64,000 bases of DNA from positions 1,275,001 through 1,339,000 of the forward strand of contig NZ_FOVU01000001.1 of the NCBI RefSeq assembly GCF_900115265.1, given 5' to 3'. Source of the stretch: Bradyrhizobium sp. Ghvi. GTDB lineage: Bacteria > Pseudomonadota > Alphaproteobacteria > Rhizobiales > Xanthobacteraceae. Below the pieces are notes generated by a model, which saw only the letters and a program-made list of their open reading frames with translations, searched no databases and was not told where the DNA came from. Position numbers and translations under genes: made by a program. Positions 45,381 through 54,874 of the stretch are shown here, piece by piece; the stretch's first letter is position 1; each line of letters begins with the position of its first letter.

Positions 45381-46118
45381 TCACTTCAACGGCACAAAAA
45401 CATTGATCACGAGCTTGTCCTCGACGGTCTTCAAGGGATCGGTGAGGTACTCCTCGATGAACGTGTCCTTGGCTTCCAGCTTCTTGTCGTCGAGGTGATT
45501 GGTGATCGCCTCGTAGGTGTTGTCCATGTTGTCGTAAGAGCCGCGATGGACGAATTTCAGCGCCTTGCCCTCGGGCGACTTGCCGATGCTCATGTCCTTC
45601 GGCAGGTTCTTCGGGTCCTGCTCGATCGGGATCTCGGCGAGGAAGGTGAAGCCGGTGTCGTCGGTCGAGGTATAGACGATCATCGGGTTGCCAGATGGCT
45701 TGATGCCCTGCTTGTCGAGCAGCGCGTTCAGCGCCTTGAAGGCGTCAATCAGGGTGTCGAAGGCGGTGTCCCAATTGGCAGTGCCCTTGACCATCACGAC
45801 CTTCTTGGCCTCGAGCGTGGTTTCCTGACCAAAGGGGTCGGCGGTCTGCACCGGGGCAGGGGTGGCGGCCGCTGCGGGCGGCGGCGCCGCCGGGCTCGGT
45901 GAGGCGCTGGCCGCAGGCGATGGTGCCGGCGAGGGCGTTGTTGCGGGCGCGGGCGATGCGCTTGCGGCCGGGGAGGGCGCGGCTGACGGGGCCGGCGAGG
46001 GGCTTGCCGAGGCTGACGGCGCCGGGCTTGGGCTCTGAGCCAGGGCGCCCGAAAAGCCCAGCGACAAGACCGCTGCCGGGATCAGCGCGGCCAGAGCAAG
46101 ACGACGAAACCCAATCAT
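45381..46118 (-). CDS. Exported protein with Pro/Ala/Ser linker and GyrI-like domain
   Basis: A 245-residue exported protein: signal peptide (1-27, cleavage after ALA-Q), a long PSPAPSASASPSPAPS-type linker (about 28-92) and a C-terminal domain (about 95-245) resembling the GyrI-like/SOUL-type small-molecule-binding fold. Features include VVMVKGTANWDTAFDTLIDAFKAL, FLAEIPIEQDP and LKFVHRGSYDNMDNTYEAITNHL. GyrI-like domains are usually cytosolic, so secretion behind a repeat linker is unusual. It is the first gene of a pair with the SIMPL protein. Confidence 0.82.
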   Translation of the reverse strand: MIGFRRLALAALIPAAVLSLGFSGALAQSPSPAPSASASPSPAPSAAPSPAASASPAPATTPSPAPSPAASASPSPAAPPPAAAATPAPVQTADPFGQETTLEAKKVVMVKGTANWDTAFDTLIDAFKALNALLDKQGIKPSGNPMIVYTSTDDTGFTFLAEIPIEQDPKNLPKDMSIGKSPEGKALKFVHRGSYDNMDNTYEAITNHLDDKKLEAKDTFIEEYLTDPLKTVEDKLVINVFVPLK

Positions 46119-46218
46119 TCTATTCTCCCCAAGGCCTTAACGACCAAGGCCCACATCCGGTCGCACATCCCCGGTCGCGCGAACTGCGCCGTTCTAACAC
46201 GCGAGTGCCAAATTCGTC

Positions 46219-46238
46219 CCATGACAGATGCGTCATGG
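46219..46238. promoter_or_regulatory. Inverted repeat upstream of dapF
   Basis: Perfect CCATGAC / GTCATGG arms around AGATGC, about 85 bases before the dapF start in the divergent gap with the GyrI-like gene. It could be an operator or a hairpin; no regulator can be assigned. Confidence 0.3.
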
Positions 46239-46322
46239 CAGTTCATCTCGGCTGCCACAGCCAAATCACTGGCCAAGTCGGCAAGGATCGCCATATAAGG
46301 CAGGCGAAATTCGGGAATTTTC

Positions 46323-47198
46323 ATGAGCGCGCTGGCCAACCACGCATTTGCCAAGATGAACGGCATCGGCAACGAGATCGTCGTTGTCGACATGCGCGAT
46401 TCCGCCGGCCGCATCACGCCTGATGACGCCCGCGCCGTCGCCTCCGCGCATGGCGGCGTGCCCTATGACCAGCTCATGGTGCTGCAGAAGCCGCGGCTCG
46501 GCGGCACCGAAGCCTTCATCAGCATCTACAACAATGACGGCTCGGAAGCCGGTGCCTGTGGCAACGGCATGCGCTGCGTCGTGCGCCGGATCTTCGAAAA
46601 GAGCGGGCAGACCACCGCGACGTTCGAAACCGCCGCCGGCCTGCTCAATGCCTGGCAGGGTCCGGCGCCCGACCTCTACACCGTCGATATGGGCGCGCCG
46701 AAGTTCGGCTGGCAGGACATTCCGCTGGCGGAAGAGTTTCGGGACACCCGCTACATCGAATTGCAGATCGGGCCGATCGACAATCCGATCCTGCATTCGC
46801 CCTCCGTGGTCAGCATGGGCAATCCGCACGCGATCTTCTGGGTCGACGACGTCAATGCCTACGATCTCGAACGTTTCGGTCCGCTGCTGGAAAATCATCC
46901 GATCTTCCCGGAGCGCGCCAACATCACGCTGGCCCATATCGTTGATCGTGAGCACATCACCATGCGCACCTGGGAGCGCGGCGCCGGGCTGACCAGGGCC
47001 TGCGGGTCTGCGGCCTGCGCGACTGCGGTTGCGGCTGCGCGGCTGAAGCGCACCGAGCGCAAGGTCGAGATGACGCTGCCCGGCGGCAAGCTCGGTATCG
47101 AATGGCGCGAGCGCGACGATCACGTGTTGATGACGGGAACGGCGACCTTCGAATATGAAGGCAAGTTCGATCCGGCGCTGTTCGCGCCTGCAGGCTAA
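46323..47198 (+). CDS. dapF: Diaminopimelate epimerase
   Basis: A 291-residue cofactor-independent epimerase converting LL- to meso-diaminopimelate for lysine and peptidoglycan. The two catalytic cysteines are in [16 protein letters not shown] and [28 protein letters not shown] at the start is typical. The stop and the ATG of mtaB share a base (TAATG), so the two are translationally coupled, a pairing common in alphaproteobacteria. Confidence 0.97.
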   Translation: MSALANHAFAKMNGIGNEIVVVDMRDSAGRITPDDARAVASAHGGVPYDQLMVLQKPRLGGTEAFISIYNNDGSEAGACGNGMRCVVRRIFEKSGQTTATFETAAGLLNAWQGPAPDLYTVDMGAPKFGWQDIPLAEEFRDTRYIELQIGPIDNPILHSPSVVSMGNPHAIFWVDDVNAYDLERFGPLLENHPIFPERANITLAHIVDREHITMRTWERGAGLTRACGSAACATAVAAARLKRTERKVEMTLPGGKLGIEWRERDDHVLMTGTATFEYEGKFDPALFAPAG

Positions 47199-48451
47199 TG
47201 GCCGTCGACGTCGTCACCTTCGGCTGCCGCCTCAACGCCTTCGAGGCCGAGGTGATCCGCAGCAAAGCGGAGGATGCGGGCCTCTCCGACACCATCGTCA
47301 TCAACAGCTGCGCCGTTACCAACGAGGCCGTGGCACAGGCGCGGCAGTCGATCCGCAAATTGAAGCGCGAGCGACCGGAGGTGCGCATCGTCGTCACCGG
47401 CTGCGCGGCGCAGACGCAAAGCGCGATGTTCGCCGACATGATCGAGGTCGACCGCGTCGTCGGCAATGACGACAAGATGCGCGGCGATGCCTGGCGCGCG
47501 GCGCGCGATGCCTTCGATCTCGGCGCCGGCGCGAAGATCGCCGTCAGCGACATCATGGCTGTCCGGGAGATGGCGCCGCATCTCATCGACGGCTATGCGA
47601 GCGGCCTGCCGCGCGTGTTCGTGCAGGTGCAGAACGGCTGCGATCATCGCTGCACCTTCTGCATCATCCCGTTCGGCCGCGGCAATTCGCGCTCGGTGCC
47701 GATGGGCGCCGTGGTCGAGCAGGTTCGCACCCTGGTCGAACGTGGTCATGCCGAGATCGTGCTGACCGGCGTGGACCTGACCAGCTACGGCGCTGACCTG
47801 CCGGGCGCGCCCAAGCTCGGCATGCTGACCAAGCAGATCTTGCGGCATGTGCCGGAACTGAAGCGGCTGCGCATCTCCTCGATCGATTCGATCGAGGCGG
47901 ACGCCGATCTGCTCGATGCCATTGCCGACGATATCAGGCTGATGCCGCATCTGCATCTGTCGCTGCAGTCAGGCGACGACATGATCCTGAAGCGCATGAA
48001 GCGGCGGCATTCGCGGCAGGATGCAATCGCGTTCTGCGATCGGGTCCGGCACCTGCGCCCAGACATCGTGTTCGGCGCGGACATCATCGCGGGCTTCCCG
48101 ACCGAGACCGAGGAGATGTTTTCGCGCTCGCTCGATCTGGTCGAGGAGTGCGGCCTGACGTTCCTGCACGTCTTCCCTTATTCGCCGCGCCCCGGCACGC
48201 CGGCTGCGAAGATGCCGCAGGTTGCGGGCGGTGCGATCAAGGCGCGCGCGAAGCGGCTGCGTGCGGCTGGCGAGGTCGCGTTGCGGCAACGATTGAACGC
48301 AGAGATCGGCGCGACGCGCGAGGTGCTGATCGAGAGCGACGGTCAGGGGCGTACCGAGCATTATCTGCCGGTGGCGATTGCGGGCGAGCGCGTGGGGAGC
48401 GTTGTGCCGCGAAGGATAATTGGCAACGATGGCGAGCGGCTGGCCACGTAA
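47198..48451 (+). CDS. mtaB: tRNA t6A37 methylthiotransferase MtaB
   Basis: A 417-residue radical-SAM methylthiotransferase that makes ms2t6A at position 37 of ANN-decoding tRNAs. The N-terminal MTTase domain has three cluster cysteines (TFGCRLN, NSCAV, TGCAAQT). The radical-SAM motif is CDHRCTFC, followed by IIPFGRGNSRSVP. A TRAM-like C-terminus (REVLIESDGQGRTEHYLPVAI) is present. It overlaps dapF by one base. The stop is followed by a family E repeat. Confidence 0.93.
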   Translation: MAVDVVTFGCRLNAFEAEVIRSKAEDAGLSDTIVINSCAVTNEAVAQARQSIRKLKRERPEVRIVVTGCAAQTQSAMFADMIEVDRVVGNDDKMRGDAWRAARDAFDLGAGAKIAVSDIMAVREMAPHLIDGYASGLPRVFVQVQNGCDHRCTFCIIPFGRGNSRSVPMGAVVEQVRTLVERGHAEIVLTGVDLTSYGADLPGAPKLGMLTKQILRHVPELKRLRISSIDSIEADADLLDAIADDIRLMPHLHLSLQSGDDMILKRMKRRHSRQDAIAFCDRVRHLRPDIVFGADIIAGFPTETEEMFSRSLDLVEECGLTFLHVFPYSPRPGTPAAKMPQVAGGAIKARAKRLRAAGEVALRQRLNAEIGATREVLIESDGQGRTEHYLPVAIAGERVGSVVPRRIIGNDGERLAT

Positions 48452-48464
48452 GAGCTGCGTCCTT

Positions 48465-48624
48465 CCTTCTCCCCTTGTGGGAGAAGGTGGCGCGAAGCGC
48501 CGGATGAGGGGTTGCTTCCGCGTACTCAAACTGAGGTGTGGACTCGCGGAGAAATACCCCTCACCCGTCTCGCCGCCATGCGGCGAGCCAGCCTCTCCCA
48601 CAAGGGGCCCACAAGGGGAGAGGG
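48465..48624. repeat. Palindromic intergenic repeat, family E
   Basis: CCTTCTCCCCTTGTGGGAGAAGG at the left and CAGCCTCTCCCACAAGGGG...CAAGGGGAGAGGG at the right face each other, with inner arms GGATGAGGGG / CCCCTCACCCG. Related to the element at 54681. Confidence 0.85.
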
Positions 48625-48630
48625 AAAGAA

Positions 48631-49740
48631 CTACGAGGCGCGTACCTGCCAGAACCTGAGCGTGCGTCGTGCATTCTCAGCGGTCATGCGCGCAAAATTG
48701 CTTTGCGCTCTCTCGAGATCGGCCGGCTTCATCGCACCCGTCGCAAAACGGCTTTCCAGCACGGCCGCCGTCGTTTCCCAGCTGAGCTGCGCCGCCTTGC
48801 ACGGCACCAGCAGGCCGTCTTCGCGCAGGCTTTGCATCAGCGGACGAATCACCTCGACGGTCGATCCGGACAGCGCGGCTAATGCGGCCACGGTTTCTTC
48901 GTAGCGCCGCTGCCTGGCGAAACCGAGCAGCGTTGCTTCGTTGAGCTGCCCCGTTGCCTTGAGACCTGCGATCGCCCGCTTGGCGCCCTCGAAGTCGCGT
49001 ACGCCCGACATGTCGCGCTCGATGCCGACGGTCACTGCGGCGATCGCATTCTGGATTTCTTCGAACAGGTCAGGCGGGGCGCGTGACAACAGGCGGGTGC
49101 GAACGGCGTCGGTTGCCGAACGTAGCAATCGGCGGCGCAGATCCGACGGAAGGTCAACGCGGATGCCGACGCTTGCCGCGAGCTCGGGATCGCTCTCGGC
49201 CTGTCCAACGATGACGGTAAATCCCTTTGCGGACATGCGCGCGCCGGGGTTGGCGGCGAGGCGGCGGCTGACGCTGGGATAGCGGCGCGCCAGCAGCGCG
49301 TCGGTGACGATCTCCTTCAGCCACCAGCGACCGGCGACCGCAAGCAGATGAGGCTCGCCCTTGCTGGAGGCGATCTTCACCAGCTCGCCGTCGTCGAGGC
49401 GCGCGGATTCCTGCAGTACGGGACCGGCGATGCGAATTTCGTCGTTGTTGGCGAGACGGCGGATCACGGACGGCGGCGCCTGCGCGATCGGCGCGAGCTG
49501 GGCGCTGATTTCAGCCAGCGCAATGCGCGCAGCCATATCGGCGATGGCGCGCAGCTCGATGGTGCCGATCAGGCGCTCGAGCACGTCATCGAACAGGGCA
49601 ATCTGTTCGTCGTTGAAGCTTCCGGCGGAGGAGAGAAACAGGTCGGTGACGCGCCGAGCGGTCTCCAGGCCCTTTTCCGGCGAGCCGGTCCGGATCGCGG
49701 ACTCGACCTCGTCGATAACAGATAGCGCGGCCGTGGACAT
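48631..49740 (-). CDS. DUF2336 family protein
   Basis: A 369-residue protein, all-helical in appearance, with the DUF2336 core (about 75-290). RRLANNDEIRIAGPVLQES, LVKIASSKGEPHLLAVAGR and SRRLAANPGARMSAKGF are family hallmarks with HEAT-like repeats. No signal peptide or membrane segment. The family is abundant in alphaproteobacteria and its function is unknown. ATG 49740 starts a plausible N-terminus (MSTAALSVIDEVES). Confidence 0.87.
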   Translation of the reverse strand: MSTAALSVIDEVESAIRTGSPEKGLETARRVTDLFLSSAGSFNDEQIALFDDVLERLIGTIELRAIADMAARIALAEISAQLAPIAQAPPSVIRRLANNDEIRIAGPVLQESARLDDGELVKIASSKGEPHLLAVAGRWWLKEIVTDALLARRYPSVSRRLAANPGARMSAKGFTVIVGQAESDPELAASVGIRVDLPSDLRRRLLRSATDAVRTRLLSRAPPDLFEEIQNAIAAVTVGIERDMSGVRDFEGAKRAIAGLKATGQLNEATLLGFARQRRYEETVAALAALSGSTVEVIRPLMQSLREDGLLVPCKAAQLSWETTAAVLESRFATGAMKPADLERAQSNFARMTAENARRTLRFWQVRAS

Positions 49741-49844
49741 GACGCGTTGCTCGTCCTGAGCGGATGACGGAGGCTTGTTCTAAGCAACCGTTAGGATTAG
49801 CGACGAGCCCTGAACGTTTGGTAAACCATGGCTTGGAGAGCCCC

Positions 49845-50567
49845 TTATTCCCCGTTCCAGCCACAAGCGCGGAGCTTCTCGTGCATGTGGGGCGGGGCCG
49901 GCGCGACGACGCGGATCGGCTCCTTGTTCCGGGAGATCGGCACCACGATCTCGCGGGAATGCAGATGCAGCTTCGGCTCGCCGAAGCGCGGGCCATTGCC
50001 GTAAATATTATCGCCGAAGATCGGCCAGCCGGTCGCGGACGAATGCACCCGCAATTGATGGGTCCGCCCGGTCACCGGTTCCATGGCGAGCCAGGTAAAA
50101 CCCTCACCCCGGCCCATCACTTTCCAGTTGGTGATCGCCTTCTGCCCTTCCGGGTCCGGCTTCTGCCACCAGCCGCGCTCGGCATTGAGCCGGCCGAGCG
50201 GCATGTCGATGGTGCCTTCGTCCTCAGCCGGTCCGCCCTCGACCACGGTCCAGTAGGTCTTGCCGATCTTGCCATGCTTGAAGAGGAGGCCGAGCGAGGC
50301 GGTGGCCTTGCGATGGCGGCCGAGCACGAGGCAGCCGGAGGTGTCCTTGTCCAGGCGGTGGGCCAGCACCGGCGGCCGCGGCAGGCCGAACCGGAGCGCG
50401 TCGAAGGAATCTTCCAGATTGGGCCCGCCCTTGGGGCCGCGATGCACCGGCAGACCGGCCGGCTTGTTGATGACCAGCATCAAGCCGTCGCGATGGAGCA
50501 CGCGGCCTAAAATCTCATCTGCGGTCAATTCGGGAACATCGAGCAATTGCAAGACTTTCAGGGTCAA
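49845..50567 (-). CDS. RluA-family pseudouridine synthase
   Basis: A 240-residue enzyme of the RluA/RluD family that isomerises uridine in RNA. INKPAGLPVHRGPKGG, the catalytic motif HRLDKDTSGCLVLG (Asp in RLDKDTSG) and GRTHQLRVHSSATGWPIFGD are present. No S4 domain is evident, so it resembles the short RluA-like group. The start is uncertain: the frame is open to 50690, but that overlaps ftsY; a TTG at 50567 is taken here, and other TTG codons follow within 25 bases. rRNA or tRNA target unknown. Divergent from ftsY. Confidence 0.85.
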   Translation of the reverse strand: MTLKVLQLLDVPELTADEILGRVLHRDGLMLVINKPAGLPVHRGPKGGPNLEDSFDALRFGLPRPPVLAHRLDKDTSGCLVLGRHRKATASLGLLFKHGKIGKTYWTVVEGGPAEDEGTIDMPLGRLNAERGWWQKPDPEGQKAITNWKVMGRGEGFTWLAMEPVTGRTHQLRVHSSATGWPIFGDNIYGNGPRFGEPKLHLHSREIVVPISRNKEPIRVVAPAPPHMHEKLRACGWNGE

Positions 50568-50608
50568 GACTTTCGTTTGGAGGCCGGAACGGCTAACACA
50601 CCCCCGCC

Positions 50609-51556
50609 ATGAACGATACCACGTCAGATCCCCCCAAGTTGAGCTGGTGGCGCCGCCTGTCCAACGGGCTGAAGCGGACCTCGTCCTCACTGGGAACCGC
50701 GGTCGCCGACCTCGTCACCAAGCGCAAGCTCGACCGCGCCATGCTCGACGACATCGAGGACGTGCTGCTGCGCGCCGACCTCGGCACATCAGTCGCGGTG
50801 CGGATCGCGGATGCGGTCGGCACGGGACGTTATGACAAGGCGATCTCTGCCGACGAGGTCAAGGACGTGGTTGCGACCGAGGTCGAGAAGGTGCTGGCGC
50901 CGGTGGCGAAGCCCCTCGAGATCGATACGGCCAGGAAGCCGTTCGTGATCCTCGTGGTCGGCGTCAACGGCTCCGGCAAGACCACCACGATCGGCAAGCT
51001 GTCGCAGAAATTCGCCTCCGAAGGCCGCAAGGTGATGCTCGCCGCCGGCGACACGTTTCGCGCCGCCGCCATCGAGCAGCTCAAGGTCTGGGGCGAGCGG
51101 ACGAAGACGCCGGTCATCGCAGGCGCGCAGGGCTCGGACTCGGCGAGCCTCGCCTTCAACGCGCTGACGGCTGCCAAAGAGCAGAACATCGATGTGCTTC
51201 TGATCGACACCGCCGGCCGTTTGCAGAACAAGGCCGAGCTGATGAACGAGCTCGAGAAAGTCGTGCGCGTCATCCGCAAGGTGGACGCAACGGCGCCGCA
51301 TGCGGTGCTGCTCGTATTGGACGCCACCGTCGGCCAGAACGCGCTGTCGCAGGTCGAGGCCTTTCATCGCACCGCTGGGGTCACAGGCCTGGTGATGACC
51401 AAGCTCGACGGCACCGCGCGCGGCGGCATTCTGGTGGCGCTCGCGGAGAAATTCAAACTGCCAGTGCATTTCATCGGTGTCGGTGAAGGCGTCGACGATC
51501 TTGCGCCGTTCACGGCGCGCGATTTTGCCCGCGCGATTGCCGGAATCGAAAGCTAG
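50609..51556 (+). CDS. ftsY: Signal recognition particle receptor FtsY
   Basis: A 315-residue SRP receptor GTPase. It has a short N-terminal region (1-25) instead of the long acidic A domain of E. coli, then NG domain motifs GVNGSGKTTT (118-127), DTFRAAAIEQL, DTAGRLQNK and TKLDGTARGG. It docks Ffh-bound ribosomes at the membrane. The septation protein A gene starts 3 bases downstream, a conserved alphaproteobacterial pair. Confidence 0.97.
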   Translation: MNDTTSDPPKLSWWRRLSNGLKRTSSSLGTAVADLVTKRKLDRAMLDDIEDVLLRADLGTSVAVRIADAVGTGRYDKAISADEVKDVVATEVEKVLAPVAKPLEIDTARKPFVILVVGVNGSGKTTTIGKLSQKFASEGRKVMLAAGDTFRAAAIEQLKVWGERTKTPVIAGAQGSDSASLAFNALTAAKEQNIDVLLIDTAGRLQNKAELMNELEKVVRVIRKVDATAPHAVLLVLDATVGQNALSQVEAFHRTAGVTGLVMTKLDGTARGGILVALAEKFKLPVHFIGVGEGVDDLAPFTARDFARAIAGIES

Positions 51557-51559
51557 AGA

Positions 51560-52162
51560 ATGGACAAGACCCAGCCGCATCCGCTGTTCAAGCTTGCGAC
51601 CGAGCTCGGTCCGCTGCTCGTGTTCTTCTTCGTCAATGCGAAGTTCAACCTGTTCGCCGCGACCGGTGCCTTCATGGTGGCGATCGTGGCGGCGATGATC
51701 GCCTCCTATGTAGTGACGCGTCACATCCCGATCATGGCGATCGTGACAGGCGTGATCGTGCTGGTGTTCGGCACGCTGACACTGGTGCTGCACGACGAGA
51801 CCTTCATCAAGGTCAAGCCGACCATCATCTACGGCCTGTTCGCCGCGATCCTCGGCGGCGGCCTGTTGTTCGGCCGCTCCTTCATCGCCGTGATGTTCGA
51901 CCAGATGTTCAACCTGACCCCGCAGGGCTGGCGCATCCTCACGCTGCGCTGGGCGCTGTTCTTCGCCGGCATGGCGGTGCTGAACGAGATCGTCTGGCGC
52001 ACCCAGAGCACGGACTTCTGGGTGAACTTCAAGGTGTTCGGCGTCACGCCGCTGACCATGCTCTTCGCCATCGCCCAGATGCCGCTGACCAAGCGCTACG
52101 GGGTCGAGCCGGTCTCGCTGGAGACCAGCGAGGCCGAGGCGGGGGATATCAGGAAGGGCTGA
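51560..52162 (+). CDS. Septation protein A (IspZ/YciB family)
   Basis: A 200-residue inner-membrane protein with about five helices. [44 protein letters not shown] and [20 protein letters not shown] are hallmarks of the IspZ/YciB family, linked to cell-envelope synthesis and septation. It starts 3 bases after ftsY ends and is probably co-transcribed. The charged C-terminal tail ([13 protein letters not shown]) is cytosolic. Confidence 0.92.
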   Translation: MDKTQPHPLFKLATELGPLLVFFFVNAKFNLFAATGAFMVAIVAAMIASYVVTRHIPIMAIVTGVIVLVFGTLTLVLHDETFIKVKPTIIYGLFAAILGGGLLFGRSFIAVMFDQMFNLTPQGWRILTLRWALFFAGMAVLNEIVWRTQSTDFWVNFKVFGVTPLTMLFAIAQMPLTKRYGVEPVSLETSEAEAGDIRKG

Positions 52163-52172
52163 GCGCGGTCTC

Positions 52173-52294
52173 GTGTCCCGGACGCGCGAAGCGCGAGCCG
52201 GCATCCAGACTCTCTCCAAGCGCGCGGTCGCGGTGACATGGGCCCCGGCTCTGCAGCGCACCGCTGAAGAGGCGCTGCGCTGCGTCCGGGGCAC
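52173..52294. repeat. Palindromic intergenic repeat, family H
   Basis: GTGTCCCGGACGCGCGAAGCGCGAGCCGGCATCCAG at the left pairs imperfectly with GCGCTGCGCTGCGTCCGGGGCAC at the right. It lies between the convergent septation protein A and ccmG genes. Confidence 0.7.
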
Positions 52295-52306
52295 GCGAGA
52301 TCAGGG

Positions 52307-52900
52307 TCAGCTCCCCGCCTTCAACGCCTTCTCCATCTGCGGCAGCAGCACCGCCCGGTAATTCTCAGGCGTGATCGGGCCGACCAGCTTGTAGACGATG
52401 GTGCCTTCGCGGCCGACGATGAAAGTCTCCGGCACGCCATAGACACCCCATTCGATCGAGGCGCGGCCGTTGGCGTCAGCGCCGACGCGGCCGAACGGGT
52501 TGCCGTAGCGGCCGAGGAAGCGCCGCGCGTTGTCAGGCGCATCCTTGTAGTTGATGCCGACGAGTTGGAAGCGTTTGTCCTTGGCGAGCTCCGTCAGCAG
52601 CGGCGCCTCGTCATGGCACGGCACGCACCAGGAGGCCCAGACATTGACGAGGCTGACCTTGCCCTTGAACGCGGAGGGATCGAGCCCCGGCACTTGCGTG
52701 CTGTCGGCCTGCAGTCCCTCGAGCGGCGGCAGCGTGATTTGTGGAGCGGGCTTTCCGATCAACGCGGAGGGAATCCGCGAGTGATCGCCCCCGCCGAGCC
52801 CGAACCAGAACAGCACGGCAAGTCCGAGAAAGGCGAGCAGCGGCAGCACCATCAGGAAGGTGCGGCGCTGCGGCGGTGCGGAGGTCGATTGATCCGTCAT
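52307..52900 (-). CDS. ccmG: Thiol:disulfide interchange protein CcmG (DsbE)
   Basis: A 197-residue membrane-anchored thioredoxin that keeps apocytochrome c cysteines reduced for heme attachment. An N-terminal anchor helix (about 17-33) is followed by a periplasmic thioredoxin fold with active site [11 protein letters not shown] and cis-Pro region GVPETFIV. Its start overlaps the ccmD stop by four bases. Last gene of the ccmABCDG set; called cycY/tlpB in older B. japonicum literature (from memory). Confidence 0.95.
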   Translation of the reverse strand: MTDQSTSAPPQRRTFLMVLPLLAFLGLAVLFWFGLGGGDHSRIPSALIGKPAPQITLPPLEGLQADSTQVPGLDPSAFKGKVSLVNVWASWCVPCHDEAPLLTELAKDKRFQLVGINYKDAPDNARRFLGRYGNPFGRVGADANGRASIEWGVYGVPETFIVGREGTIVYKLVGPITPENYRAVLLPQMEKALKAGS

Positions 52901-53079
52901 GGCGTGCCCGTCGCGCTGCGACCGGAGCGGCGGCTGATGCCGCTGCGCTCGAGCTCGCGCAGACGTTCCGTCTGGTTACGATGATCGAGCACGATCCAAC
53001 CGATCAGGAGCACGACCACGACGGCTGCGGCGACGTAGGAGGTCACGATGAAGGGCGCGTAAGGACCGAGCGACATCAT
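52897..53079 (-). CDS. ccmD: Heme exporter protein CcmD
   Basis: A 60-residue single-helix membrane protein (helix about 10-31, [20 protein letters not shown]) with a charged C-terminal tail ([13 protein letters not shown]). Its size, topology and position between ccmC and ccmG identify it as CcmD, which helps release holo-CcmE from CcmABC. Three consecutive ATG codons (53082, 53079, 53076) offer starts; 53079 has the best spacing to GGAG and overlaps the ccmC stop. Confidence 0.88.
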   Translation of the reverse strand: MMSLGPYAPFIVTSYVAAAVVVVLLIGWIVLDHRNQTERLRELERSGISRRSGRSATGTP

Positions 53080-53864
53080 CATGCAGCTCCTGTCGATGCG
53101 TTTTCCTGGCGCGAACCGGTACTCACGTCGCCGGAAAACGCGACGCGGCTCGCCTGCATCATCTGCAGGGAGCGCACGCGTCGGCGCAAAATCTCGTTGC
53201 GCATGGCGGCGAGATGAAGCGTGACGAACAGCAGCGTGAATGCGACCGCCATCACCAGCAGCGGAATCAGGAACGATTTGTCGAGCGTGGAGCCGCCCAT
53301 GCGCATCACCGAGGCCGGCTGGTGCAGCGTGTTCCACCAGTCGACCGAGAATTTGATGATGGGAAGATTGAGTGCCCCGACCAGCGTCAGCACCGCCGCG
53401 GCGCGCGCCGCGCGGGAGGGATCTTCGACCGCCCGCCACAGCGCCATCAGGCCGAGATACATCAGGAACAGGATCAGCACCGAGGTCAGCCGCGCGTCCC
53501 ATTCCCAATAGGTGCCCCACATCGGCCGGCCCCACAGCGAGCCCGTGAGCAGCGCAAGGAAGGTGAAGGCAGCGCCGATCGGGGCTGCGGCCTTGGCTGC
53601 GACGTCGGCGAGCGGATGCCGCCACACCAGCGTGCCGAGCGAGGCGATGCTCATCACGCCCCAGACGAACATCGACAGCCACGCATTGGGCACGTGGATG
53701 AACATGATCTTCACGGTCGCGCCCTGCTGATAATCGTCGGGCGCGAGAGCGGATAGATAGAGGCCGATCGCAAACAGGATGGCGGTCGCGGCCGCAAGCC
53801 ACGGCAACACCCGCGCCGAGAGCGCGAGGAACCTGGTGGGGTTGGCGAGGTCGATCAGCGACAT
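53079..53864 (-). CDS. ccmC: Heme exporter/lyase protein CcmC
   Basis: A 261-residue, six-helix membrane protein that loads heme onto CcmE. The periplasmic tryptophan-rich WWD motif is [18 protein letters not shown], and conserved histidines are in [12 protein letters not shown] and [10 protein letters not shown]. The stop overlaps the ccmD start. It lies 88 bases after ccmB. Confidence 0.96.
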   Translation of the reverse strand: MSLIDLANPTRFLALSARVLPWLAAATAILFAIGLYLSALAPDDYQQGATVKIMFIHVPNAWLSMFVWGVMSIASLGTLVWRHPLADVAAKAAAPIGAAFTFLALLTGSLWGRPMWGTYWEWDARLTSVLILFLMYLGLMALWRAVEDPSRAARAAAVLTLVGALNLPIIKFSVDWWNTLHQPASVMRMGGSTLDKSFLIPLLVMAVAFTLLFVTLHLAAMRNEILRRRVRSLQMMQASRVAFSGDVSTGSRQENASTGAA

Positions 53865-53952
53865 GGTATCGTGATAATCACCGGGGGCTGCTCACGCAAT
53901 CAGCATGAAAGCGCGCAGCGAAAGTTGATCGGGGTCAAGGCATCAGCCCATT

Positions 53953-54621
53953 TCAGTCCAGTCCATGTTTCAGGCTCGCGGCCGCCGCGAAGGGGCCGAT
54001 CACGAGACTGACCAGCGACAGCGCGCACAGGATCGAGAACGGCGCGCCGAACGTCATGGGACCGACGATCGCGGCCTGCGAGGCAGCGACGCCGAAGATC
54101 AGCACCGGGATCGACAGCGGCAGCACCAGCACCGCCATCAGCAACCCGCCGCGATGCAGGGTCACCGCCAGCGCAGCGCCGATCATGCCGGTGAAGGTCA
54201 GCGCCGGCGTGCCGGCGAGCAGCGTCAGCGCGACCGCCCCGGTTGCGACCATGTCGAGGTTGAGCAGGAGACCCAGCACGGGGGTTGCGACGATCAGCGG
54301 CAGGCCCGCGGCCAGCCAATGCGCCAGCGCCTTGGCGGCACAGGCGAGTTCCAGCGGCGTCCGGCTCATGGTGATGAGGTCGAGCGAGCCGTCCTCGTGG
54401 TCGGACATGAACAGCCGGTCCAGCGTCAGCAGGCTCGCCAGCAGCGCGCCGAGCCACAGGATGGCAGGCCCTAGCCGCGACAGCAGCGCAAGGTCTGGCC
54501 CGACCGCGAACGGCATCAGCACGACGACGGTCAGGAAGAACAGCACCCCGATCAGCGCCCCGCCGCCAACGCGGAGCGCGATCTTGATGTCCCGGCGGAT
54601 GAGAGCGGAGAGGGGGGTCAT
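53953..54621 (-). CDS. ccmB: Heme exporter protein CcmB
   Basis: A 222-residue permease subunit with six helices, partner of the CcmA ATPase in the CcmABCD complex that releases heme-loaded CcmE. LIRRDIKIALRVGGGALIGVLFF at the start and SDHEDGSLDLITMSRTPLELACAAK are typical. It is separated from ccmA by a 253-base gap containing a large palindromic repeat, although the two products form one complex. Confidence 0.95.
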   Translation of the reverse strand: MTPLSALIRRDIKIALRVGGGALIGVLFFLTVVVLMPFAVGPDLALLSRLGPAILWLGALLASLLTLDRLFMSDHEDGSLDLITMSRTPLELACAAKALAHWLAAGLPLIVATPVLGLLLNLDMVATGAVALTLLAGTPALTFTGMIGAALAVTLHRGGLLMAVLVLPLSIPVLIFGVAASQAAIVGPMTFGAPFSILCALSLVSLVIGPFAAAASLKHGLD

Positions 54622-54680
54622 GGGGTGGCCTCGGCGCTGAGGTGGTCATGAGAGCCGAGCTCGCGCCCCGGGCACACTGC

Positions 54681-54826
54681 GCTCCCTCCCCCCTTGTGGG
54701 GGAGGGCGGGGGAGAGGGGTAGCCCAGGAAATGGTGCGCTTGGAGGTAGAGAAGAACTTCGGTCGATTGAGAGCGTCCCCGTGTGGCACCCCCCTCCCTG
54801 ACCCTCCCCCGCAAGGGGGGAGGGAA
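54681..54826. repeat. Palindromic repeat, family E, between ccmA and ccmB
   Basis: GCTCCCTCCCCCCTTGTGGGGGAGGGCGGGGGAGAGGGG faces CCCCCTCCCTGACCCTCCCCCGCAAGGGGGGAGGGA, with hairpins in each arm. It fills most of the ccmA-ccmB gap and generates a spurious ORF on the minus strand. Confidence 0.85.
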
Positions 54827-54874
54827 CGGAGAGAGCGGCGCCTGGCCGCTTGGAAAGCTGAGGGTCGGCCAGAC

